Of a DNA stretch of 64,000 bases, positions 57,195-64,000 are shown piece after piece; the stretch's first letter is position 1, and each line of letters opens with the position of its first letter. The position numbers and the translations under genes are program-made. Source of the stretch: Streptomyces shenzhenensis (lineage in GTDB: Bacteria > Actinomycetota > Actinomycetes > Streptomycetales > Streptomycetaceae); contig NZ_JAJONF010000013.1 in assembly GCF_021462265.1 (NCBI RefSeq), forward strand, positions 159,617 through 223,616. Direction: 5' to 3'. The notes below the pieces were generated by a model. That model did no database searches. It saw only the letters and a list, made by a program, of their open reading frames with translations, and was not told where the DNA came from.

Positions 57195-60100
57195 CTACTG
57201 CTCCGGGGTGAGGACCTGGAGGGAAGCGGCGCTCGCGTAGAGGTCGACCGGGCCGGTGTCCGCGGTGCGGACCTGGACATGTGTGTCAGCCGCGTACGGG
57301 ACCTCGCCCTGGACGGTCAGGGCCTGCGGTGTTGCGGTCAGTTGGACGGTCTGACTGGTCAGGTCCTGTTGGCCGGTCCAGAAGTCCACGTAGACCGTAC
57401 CGGTGCCCTGCAGGGTGACCGAGGTCTGGTACCTCTGGCCCGCGGGCAGCTGGGACGTCGGATCGACCCATATCCAGGTGCCGGGAGCCGCGGTGGACTG
57501 CGTCCACTTCACCGCACTCGCGCCCTGGGGTGTGGTCGTGGCCGTGACGGTCCCGGGCACCGGGCCCACACCGTTCTGTACCGGTCCCTGCCAGGCCAGT
57601 TGGCCGGTTGGCGCGCTTCCGAGCAGGTTGGGCCCGGTCGGGGTGAGGATGACGGGCTTGCGTCCCGGCGGAAATTGCAGGGGACCGGCCGCGTAGGACG
57701 GCGGTGCGTCGGCGGCCGCGCCGGCCCATGTCCGGTCGGCGGTGGATGACAGGGTGAACGTGAGTTCGCTGGTCGCGGGCCGACGTGACGCGGCGTCGGC
57801 CCCGGTGAGCAGCGAGGCGGGCAGCCAGGCAGACGCCCACGACTTCCCGTCGACCGACAGGTGATGCACATAGGTGCTCGTCGAGGCGCCCGGCGCGGTC
57901 ATCATCAGCCGGTGCCCACCGGGCAGGTCGATCCGCACCCTGGAGAATATCGGCGCGCTCAGCGCGAGCACCGGCGTACCCGGGGTCTCCGGATACATGC
58001 CGAGGCTGGACCACACGTACCAGGAGCTCATGGAGCCGAGGTCGTCATTGCCGGGCTCCCCGCCGGGAGTGTCCGAGTAGACCGAGGTGAGCAGGCGGTG
58101 CACGATCTCCTGCGTCCGGTAGGGCGCGCCCGCGTAGTCGTAGACGTACGGGGTGCCGAAGGCGGGCTCGTTGCCGGCCCATTCGTACGGGAGGTTGGGG
58201 CCGGCGTTGAGCTGCTGGAAGTAGGTGTCCAGGCGCTTGGCGGCGGCTTCGTTGCCGCCCATCGCGTCGATCAGGCCGTGGATGTTCTGTGGGATCGCCC
58301 AGGTGTACTGGGCGGCGTTGCCCTCCTGAAAACCGGACTGGCCGAAGGTGCCCATGCCGTCGGTGGTCGGATCGAACTGCGGGAACTGGCCGTTCCCGTC
58401 GCGCGGCTGAACGTAGCCGGTGTCGGTGTTGAAGACGTTGGTCCAGTTCTGCGAACGGGTCAGGAACGTCCGGTAGGTCGAGGTCTCGCCCAGGGCCTTG
58501 GCGAGGGCCGCGATGCCGAAGTCGGCCGTGGCGTACTCGATGGTCTCCGACGCCCCGTTGTTCACCGGCGACAGCGAGCTCTGGGTGGTGTTCGGGACAT
58601 ACCCGAGCGATTCGTAGGACGCGAGCTGAGGCCGCTCGACGTACCAGCCCTGCCCCATCTCCGCGGGCGACGCCGGCACGCTGGTGGCGCCCTTGACCAT
58701 GGCGGCGAGCGCGGCCTTCGCGTCGAAGTCCCGGGCCCCCATGGCGTATGCCTCGGCCAGGATCAGGTCGGCGGCGTCGCCGTTCATGACGTCGGTGTAG
58801 TCGTTGGCGAACCCCCACTTGGGCAGCCAGCCGCCCTGCGCCTCGTCGTTGAGGAGTGAGGTCATCATCTGGCTCGTCCGTTCCGGGGCGATCACGGCGA
58901 GCAGGGGTATCTCGGAGCGGTAGATGTCCCAGCCCGAGAAGTTGGCGTACTGCTCCTTGCCGTGCGCCGTCCGGTGCACCTTGTCGTCGAAGCCGAGGTA
59001 GTCGCCGTTGGCGTCGGAGAAGATGCTCGGTTCCAGCAGGGTGTGGTAGAGCGCGGTGTAGAACTGCCGGCGCTGGGCCGGGGTTCCTCCGCCGATCCGC
59101 ATCCGGGAGAGCAGGCCGTTCCACTGCGCGCGGGTGCGTTCGGAGACCGCGGACACACTCCAGCCCGGGTCCTCCCTCGCCAGGTTGGCGGCCGCGTTGT
59201 CCTGGCTCACGTAGGAAAGGGCGACCTTCATCGTCACCTGGCGCCGGGTGGTGGTGTCGAAGCTGACCCAGGCGCCCGACTGCAGACCGTCGGTGCCGGC
59301 GGCCTGGGTGCGTGACTGCGAGCCCTTCGCCTCGACTTCGCGGGGGGCCACCGGTGTTCTGGTGTGCACACCGGCGGGCTTGCCGTGGGGACCGGCAGGT
59401 ACGGGCTCGGTGACCGGGCCGTGCGCGCTGACGCGGCTGGTGCCCGGGGACTTGACCACGGTGTCCTGACGGATCGACACCTCGGATGCCAGCAGATCAA
59501 CCGGGCCCGTCCCGGCGGTGCGCACCTGGAACTGCGGGGCGCCGATGGCGCCGCCCGGGATCGCGGTGTCCACGGTCAGCGTGACCGGCGTGGAGGTGAG
59601 GTTGACGGCCTTGCCGCCGACGTCCTGCCGGCCGTTGTAGAAGTCGAGGTAGACGTCGCCGCTCCCCTGCAAAGTGACGCTGGCCTGGTAGCTGTCGCCC
59701 TGGACCAGGCCCGAGGGCGTTGCCTGGATCCAGGTGTTGGCCAGTGCCGTGCTCTGCTTCCAGGAGACGGCGCTCGCACCGTCGGGCGTCGTGGCGGGGT
59801 TGATGCTCGCCGTGGTCCCGCCGCTTGTCACCTCGTGGTAGCTCCACGGGAGATCACCGGCCGGCTGGGTGAAGACATTGGGACCGGTGGGCGCGGTGTG
59901 CCAGGTGCCGTAGGAGGAGAACGGGCGCGAGAAGGTGGCGACGAAGTGCACCGGGTAAGTGCCCGGTGAGCCGCAGAACTGCCCGGCCGTCTCGGTGCCG
60001 GTGACTTCGTTGTCACCCACCACCTGGATGTTCGCGGCCTGATTGCCGGACTGCGCGTCGCCCATCTTGAACAGCAGGTTCGCCGCGTCGGTGCTGGGAT

Positions 60101-60665
60101 AGGTGAACTGGGCCACGCCGGTACGGGCGGTGGCCGCGAGGTCGGCCTGGACCGGTGTCGCCGTACCCGGGTTCAAGGTGACCGAGTAGGAGCCCGGTGC
60201 GGCCTGCTCGTCGCTGTGCCGGAACGCCGCGGTGGTGTTCGCCGGGTCGGCCGTGAGACCGCCCACGGTCGGCAGGACGGGGAAGTCGCCGTAGGCGCCG
60301 CAGCCCGGGCCCGACATGTGGGTGAGGCTGAAGCCGGTGATGGAGGTGTCGTCGTAGTTGTAGCCGCCGCCATCAGGTCGTGAGGGGGTGTCAGGGCTTA
60401 AGGACAGCATGCCGAAGGGCGCGGTCGCCCCCGGGTAGGTGTCCACCTGACCGACCGTGGCCCCGCCCGATCCGGTACCGATGAGCGGATCGACCAGCGA
60501 CACCGGGTTGTCCACCAGCGCATCGGCGGCCGACGCCTTCCACCCTGGCGACGTCGAGGTCTGGGCTGCGGCTACCCCACCACCGCTTGTCGCGAGCAAC
60601 GTCCCAGCCAGCGCCGCGATCACCACGGCCTGCGGGCGTCGTATCTGTCTGTGACGGAGACGCAT
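57195..60665 (-). CDS. Secreted GH92 alpha-mannosidase
   Basis: A 1156-residue secreted glycoside hydrolase family 92 enzyme. The signal peptide ends near VAAAQ; then come PLIGTGSGGATVGQVDTYPG, the SLTHMSGPGCGAYGDFPVLP metal/sugar-site region, and the catalytic-core patterns SGWDIYRSEIPLLAVIAPER and GNDDLGSMSSWYVWSSLGMY. Two similar ~110-residue carbohydrate-binding modules (ending GPVDLLASEVSI and GPVDLYASAASL) lie at ~280-390 and at the C-terminus. It is an exo-acting calcium-dependent alpha-mannosidase. Leu89 is a TTA codon (60401-60399), so translation may depend on bldA. A LacI-type operator lies just upstream. Confidence 0.9.
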   Translation of the reverse strand: MRLRHRQIRRPQAVVIAALAGTLLATSGGGVAAAQTSTSPGWKASAADALVDNPVSLVDPLIGTGSGGATVGQVDTYPGATAPFGMLSLSPDTPSRPDGGGYNYDDTSITGFSLTHMSGPGCGAYGDFPVLPTVGGLTADPANTTAAFRHSDEQAAPGSYSVTLNPGTATPVQADLAATARTGVAQFTYPSTDAANLLFKMGDAQSGNQAANIQVVGDNEVTGTETAGQFCGSPGTYPVHFVATFSRPFSSYGTWHTAPTGPNVFTQPAGDLPWSYHEVTSGGTTASINPATTPDGASAVSWKQSTALANTWIQATPSGLVQGDSYQASVTLQGSGDVYLDFYNGRQDVGGKAVNLTSTPVTLTVDTAIPGGAIGAPQFQVRTAGTGPVDLLASEVSIRQDTVVKSPGTSRVSAHGPVTEPVPAGPHGKPAGVHTRTPVAPREVEAKGSQSRTQAAGTDGLQSGAWVSFDTTTRRQVTMKVALSYVSQDNAAANLAREDPGWSVSAVSERTRAQWNGLLSRMRIGGGTPAQRRQFYTALYHTLLEPSIFSDANGDYLGFDDKVHRTAHGKEQYANFSGWDIYRSEIPLLAVIAPERTSQMMTSLLNDEAQGGWLPKWGFANDYTDVMNGDAADLILAEAYAMGARDFDAKAALAAMVKGATSVPASPAEMGQGWYVERPQLASYESLGYVPNTTQSSLSPVNNGASETIEYATADFGIAALAKALGETSTYRTFLTRSQNWTNVFNTDTGYVQPRDGNGQFPQFDPTTDGMGTFGQSGFQEGNAAQYTWAIPQNIHGLIDAMGGNEAAAKRLDTYFQQLNAGPNLPYEWAGNEPAFGTPYVYDYAGAPYRTQEIVHRLLTSVYSDTPGGEPGNDDLGSMSSWYVWSSLGMYPETPGTPVLALSAPIFSRVRIDLPGGHRLMMTAPGASTSTYVHHLSVDGKSWASAWLPASLLTGADAASRRPATSELTFTLSSTADRTWAGAAADAPPSYAAGPLQFPPGRKPVILTPTGPNLLGSAPTGQLAWQGPVQNGVGPVPGTVTATTTPQGASAVKWTQSTAAPGTWIWVDPTSQLPAGQRYQTSVTLQGTGTVYVDFWTGQQDLTSQTVQLTATPQALTVQGEVPYAADTHVQVRTADTGPVDLYASAASLQVLTPEQ

Positions 60666-60682
60666 CCGCGCCAACCTTCCTT

Positions 60683-60696
60683 TGACAACGTTATCA
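60683..60696. promoter_or_regulatory. LacI-type operator upstream of GH92 gene
   Basis: TGACAACGTTATCA is a 14-bp near-perfect palindrome around the ACGT centre typical of LacI-family sugar regulators in Streptomyces. It lies 18 bp before the start codon of the mannosidase gene, so binding would block initiation. Confidence 0.6.
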
Positions 60697-60890
60697 GGAA
60701 GGGTTGTATCGCCGTCGGGCCTTGTCTCACAAGGTGCTTGCGCGCCCTCGTCCCGCTCAGGGGCCAACAGGCTCGTTTTCACCACGGGTTGACGCGGGCC
60801 GGTTCCCCGGCGGGCATGACGCGACAGCCCGGCCGGCCGAGCTCCCGAAACAGCTGCCGGACTCGACCGTGGTTCTGCAGGGCGTCCGTT

Positions 60891-60916
60891 GCCCGACGCC
60901 CACAGGGGCGTCGGGC
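60891..60916. terminator. Terminator hairpin
   Basis: An 11-bp stem GCCCGACGCCC (60891-60901) / GGGCGTCGGGC (60906-60916) directly after the stop of the leftward GH51 gene. The 225 bp to the GH92 start otherwise contain only the LacI-type operator. Confidence 0.75.
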
Positions 60917-60925
60917 GGTGAGCGA

Positions 60926-63544
60926 TCAGGTCAGGACGAGCTCCAGTACGGTGACCGAGAGCGGCGGCAGGGTGCTGGTGAAGGACGCCGCCACGCCGGT
61001 GACGGTGCTCCTCCTCGGCACCAGCGTGTCGGGATCCGTCAGCGTGTTGGTGGTGGTGCGCGAGGGGCCGGTCAGGACCGTCGCGGTGGCCCGCCTCTTG
61101 ACGCCCTTGACCAGCCCCTTCAGTTCGACCGGCACGTTCGCCTTCTCCGTCCCGCAGTTGACCACCGCGAGGTAGAGGCGGTTGCCGGAGCGGGTGGCCA
61201 CGGTGGCGAGACCGGGCAGCGCACGAGCGGTGGCCGGCAGCACCGTGTTGCCGAGCCTGCTCGTCAGCATGTGCTGTGCCCAGTAGCTGGGCGACACGTA
61301 GCTGGTGAGGTTGTCGTAGGCGATCAGGTTGGTGGCCCAGACGTTGTTCTTGACGTGCGAGAAGAGCGGTGCGTAGCACTCCATGAGGACCTGGTCCGAG
61401 TTGCGGATCAGCCCGGCCAGCCAAGCGGCGTCGCCGAGCGCCGCGTTGAGGTCGGGTGTGGGGCGGCCCTCCTGCGCGGCCCACTCCCCGACGAACACCT
61501 TCGTCGAATTGCGGTCCCGGTTGTCGTACTTGTGGGTGGAGGCCTGGGCGGCGGATGGCGCCAGGTAGTAGTGCTCGTCGATCAGGTCCGGCGTGCGGCT
61601 CGTCACGGACGTCGTGGCGATCAGCTTCAGATGCGGGTACTTCGCCTTGATCGCGTCGTAGAAGGCCGCGAACCGCTCGTCGTACGACCCCGAGGAGTCG
61701 AACCAGTCCTCGTTGCCTATCTCCACGTACTCCAGCGGGAACGGCTCCGGATGTCCGTCGGCGGCACGTCGTGCGCCCCAGGTGCTGGCGACGGGACCGG
61801 TGACGTACTCGATCTCGTCGAGTGCGTCCTGGACGAACGGCTTCAGCGCGTCACCGGTGACGTGTTCGCCCTTGAGCGAGTAGCCGGCGTAGACGGCGAG
61901 GACCGGTTGGGCCTTCATGTCCTCTGCCCACTCCAGGTATTCGAGGAGTCCGAGTCCGTCCGTGGACCAGTAGCCCCAGGCGTCGTCCATGTGGCCGGGA
62001 CGCTCCCAGACCGGGCCGATGGTGTTCTTCCAGTCGAAGCGTGTCGCGACGGTGTTGCCCTCGAGGAAGTTCCCGCCGGGGAAGCGCAGGAACTTCGGCT
62101 TCAGAGCGACCAGTTTGTCCATCAGGTCGATGCGCAGGCCGTTGGACCGATTGTTGTAGGTGGGCGGGAAGAGGGACACATGCTGGAGCCACAGGGTCTC
62201 ACCCGCGGCGGAGGGGTCGGCCGTGGTGACGGTCAGCCTTGCGTCCCCGGCCACGGGGGTGCGCGAACCGGTGCGCAGGGTCAGCTCGAACGGGCGGCCG
62301 TGGAAGGCGGTGCCGATGTGGGGCACATGGGCGGACGCGTACACCGTCGCGCCGTCCGCCGACTCGATGGCCACCGTGAGCGGGCCGACGCGTCGCGACG
62401 CCTTGGCGAACAGCCGGGCGGTGTAGGAGGTTCCGGGCCGCACCGGTATGCCCCAGAAGCCGTCGTTGGCGACGCCGGCCCGGCTTCCGGCGCCCGTGCT
62501 GCTCGGCAGCGCGACCTTGAGGGAACGGTTGAGCGCGTCGTTGAGCGGGTTGCCGGTGTCGAGTGCGAGGGTCGTCCCGCCGACGGCGGACCAGTGGACG
62601 GGCGTGGTGTCGCTCGCCGTCATCGAGCGGTTCTGCACCAGTTCGGCATAGATGCCGCCCTCGCCGGAGTGGTTGATGTCCTCGAACATCAGGCCGGGAA
62701 GGATGGGGGACACGGCGTGCGCGGGGTTGGCGACATCTACGCTCAGCAGCGGCGTCGTGGTCTCCACCGGGACCCCGGCCAGCGCCGCGACCTGCTCGGA
62801 GGTGAGGACGGACGGGAACATCCATACGTCGTCGATCAGACCGTGCCACTGGTCGACGTGCCCACCGCCGTAGAGTGCACGGCCGATGGCGGTGTCACCG
62901 CTGCCGGCCCAGCCCGCGGTGTAGGCGGTCTCCCCCTCCAGCACGCCGTTGACGTAGAGGCGAACGACGCCGGCGGTCGGATCGCTGACGCCGACCAGAT
63001 GGGTCCAGGTGTCGATGGTGGGCGCTGAAGCGGCGGCCGCCACCGCAGCACTCTGAGTGGCGTCCGAGTCCAACCGGGCGAAGGCGAAGGTGCCGGTGTC
63101 GTCGCGCAGCCCCAGGTAGAATGAGCTGACGACCTTGCCGTCGATGCTGACGGCGGTCTGGTAGCCGCCGAGTTGAGCGATGTTGACCCAGACGCCTACC
63201 GAGAACGCCTTGGAGGTGTCGAGGACCGGCCCGGACGCCGTGGCGTTGCCGCCTGCTGCGAGGCTCAGACTGCGGGTGCCGACCTTGCCGGTGCCCCAGC
63301 CGGCCGCGCCCTGGAGCGTCGCGATGCGACCGTTGCCGGAGGAGTCGGCGGCGGAGGTGCCGGAGCCTTCGTCGAAGGTCCAGTGGGCCGCTGCGGCGGG
63401 AAGGTCCGCAGCAGTGGCGTTCGCAGTGGTGCCGGCCGGTTCGGCGGCCCCGGCGGGAGTGGCGGCGGCGAAGGTCCCGGCGAGGGAGGCGGCACCCAGG
63501 ACGGTGAGGACGGTTCTGCGGGGCACTCCGGCTTCTGAAGGCAT
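60926..63544 (-). CDS. Secreted GH51 alpha-L-arabinofuranosidase with LamG domain
   Basis: An 872-residue secreted enzyme. A TAT-like signal (VPRRTVLTVLGAASLAG) precedes a LamG/concanavalin-type domain at ~45-260 (WTFDEGSGTSAADSSGNG, GGHVDQWHGLIDDVWMFPSV). The GH51 catalytic region follows from ~290: FEDINHSGEGGIYAELVQNR, FLRFPGGNFLEGNTVATRFD, VEIGNEDWFDSSG (acid/base Glu in GNE) and VFVGEWAAQEG (nucleophile Glu). It removes arabinose side chains from plant polysaccharides. ATG 63544 is preferred over 63553 because AAGGA then has proper spacing. Confidence 0.9.
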   Translation of the reverse strand: MPSEAGVPRRTVLTVLGAASLAGTFAAATPAGAAEPAGTTANATAADLPAAAAHWTFDEGSGTSAADSSGNGRIATLQGAAGWGTGKVGTRSLSLAAGGNATASGPVLDTSKAFSVGVWVNIAQLGGYQTAVSIDGKVVSSFYLGLRDDTGTFAFARLDSDATQSAAVAAAASAPTIDTWTHLVGVSDPTAGVVRLYVNGVLEGETAYTAGWAGSGDTAIGRALYGGGHVDQWHGLIDDVWMFPSVLTSEQVAALAGVPVETTTPLLSVDVANPAHAVSPILPGLMFEDINHSGEGGIYAELVQNRSMTASDTTPVHWSAVGGTTLALDTGNPLNDALNRSLKVALPSSTGAGSRAGVANDGFWGIPVRPGTSYTARLFAKASRRVGPLTVAIESADGATVYASAHVPHIGTAFHGRPFELTLRTGSRTPVAGDARLTVTTADPSAAGETLWLQHVSLFPPTYNNRSNGLRIDLMDKLVALKPKFLRFPGGNFLEGNTVATRFDWKNTIGPVWERPGHMDDAWGYWSTDGLGLLEYLEWAEDMKAQPVLAVYAGYSLKGEHVTGDALKPFVQDALDEIEYVTGPVASTWGARRAADGHPEPFPLEYVEIGNEDWFDSSGSYDERFAAFYDAIKAKYPHLKLIATTSVTSRTPDLIDEHYYLAPSAAQASTHKYDNRDRNSTKVFVGEWAAQEGRPTPDLNAALGDAAWLAGLIRNSDQVLMECYAPLFSHVKNNVWATNLIAYDNLTSYVSPSYWAQHMLTSRLGNTVLPATARALPGLATVATRSGNRLYLAVVNCGTEKANVPVELKGLVKGVKRRATATVLTGPSRTTTNTLTDPDTLVPRRSTVTGVAASFTSTLPPLSVTVLELVLT

Positions 63545-63622
63545 GCGGCTCATTCCTTGTCGACAGACCGTTGGGTTGCGTACCGGCCGGAGTAGGGCAG
63601 CCTGCCGAAGCCGTGACCTCGT

Positions 63623-63653
63623 TCGAAATGCCGTACGTCGATCGGTACTTCGA
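63623..63653. promoter_or_regulatory. Inverted repeat upstream of GH51 gene
   Basis: TCGAAATGCCG (63623-63633) and CGGTACTTCGA (63643-63653) match as inverted arms at 9 of 11 positions, ~80 bp before the GH51 start. A possible operator for a sugar-responsive regulator. Confidence 0.35.
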
Positions 63654-63686
63654 GCAGCAGGGATCTTAAGGTGTCGGCGAGGCCCG

Positions 63687-64000
63687 TCAACACCCCTTGT
63701 ACCGCAGTGCTTCTCCGGACCTGGCCCGCCCCGTGGCACCAAGCGGGCCTCGCCGCCGCCCGTGAACCGCCCCCGACCCGAGCCGCTCCATCACCTCGAT
63801 CACCAAACCGCTCGGCATCTCCCCGGGCGCGCTCTGTAACCACATCCCCCACCTGCGTGCGCCCCGTTCCGCCGCAGTCCCCGCCGACTCGAAGCGCACC
63901 GGATTCATCAAGAAGGGCACCGTCTCGGCCGGGGTGCAGCGGCAGTACTCCGGCACAGCGGGGGCCCGTATTTCAATAACTGTCAGCGACGGGTTTCCGT
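63687..64000 (-). CDS. Possible C-terminal end of a gene running off the right edge
   Basis: An open minus-strand frame enters from the right edge (GNPSLTVIEIRAPAVPEYCR) and ends at 63687 after ~104 codons. The first ~70 residues look plausibly coding (FLMNPVRFESAGTAAERGAR); the tail is basic and may be read-through. No family recognised, so this is weak. Otherwise 63554-64000 holds only the inverted repeat at 63623. Confidence 0.25.
   Translation of the reverse strand, partial: GNPSLTVIEIRAPAVPEYCRCTPAETVPFLMNPVRFESAGTAAERGARRWGMWLQSAPGEMPSGLVIEVMERLGSGAVHGRRRGPLGATGRARSGEALRYKGC

Noticed and set aside
1..64000. CRISPR arrays, tRNA or rRNA genes, intact insertion sequences
   Set aside because: I saw no regularly spaced repeats, no cloverleaf with CCA-type end, and no transposase motifs; only a recombinase remnant is suggested.

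Overview
The window is chromosomal DNA of very high GC content with strong third-position GC bias, GTG starts, ATGA/GTGA stop-start overlaps, an XRE/DUF397 regulator pair, TAT-exported secreted enzymes and a TTA (bldA-type) leucine codon in a secreted mannosidase. This is typical of Streptomyces or a close relative. All product names come from reading motifs by eye; no database search was run.

Layout. (1) 1-4.8 kb, ordinary genes: a partial SAM-dependent methyltransferase, an AraC-type regulator with a VOC-fold protein, and a translationally coupled pair made of a B12-binding protein with a CarH-like W-x9-EH motif and a PAS/GAF/SpoIIE phosphatase. (2) 5.3-51.6 kb, a large anti-phage defence island. 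It holds all five genes of a class I DISARM system, all on the minus strand but in two blocks: drmD-drmMI (46.9-39.4 kb) and drmA-drmB-drmC (11.8-5.3 kb). The 27.6 kb between them carries a ParE-domain/UvrD helicase, a giant SF1 helicase with a nuclease domain and a GreA/GreB-type C-terminus, a ParB/DGQHR protein, a GmrSD-like nuclease (DUF262-DUF1524) fused to an alkyltransferase-like domain, an ADP-ribosylglycohydrolase/dual-specificity-phosphatase fusion, an OGG-fold protein, two damaged CoiA-like genes, a SUKH (SMI1/KNR4) protein, a PASTA lipoprotein and an XRE/HATPase/DUF397 regulator group. Two soluble Ser/Thr kinases and a solo N6-adenine methylase with HTH and HsdS-like regions follow drmD. 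(3) 51.7-64 kb: a secreted phospholipase C, a degraded serine-recombinase tail, a ParA/small-partner pair, and two secreted glycoside hydrolases (GH92, GH51) with likely sugar operators.

The most notable signal is regulatory. Nine intergenic copies of a 17-bp imperfect palindrome (consensus near CRTGNRCTNAGTTCACA, with GTTCACA invariant) lie in the promoter regions of defence genes from 11.9 to 49.5 kb, including both halves of the split DISARM. At six of them the TGTGAAC arm coincides with a -35-like hexamer placed 16-18 bp from a plausible -10. This suggests that one regulator coordinates the whole island. No intact cognate regulator is evident, but a frameshifted, N-terminally truncated MerR/beta-clamp remnant sits next to one copy.

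Working model (inference): DISARM methylation marks self DNA through drmMI. DrmABCD and the extra helicases and nucleases act on incoming DNA. The kinases, ADP-ribose hydrolase/phosphatase and base-lesion modules add signalling or further restriction layers under the same promoter logic.
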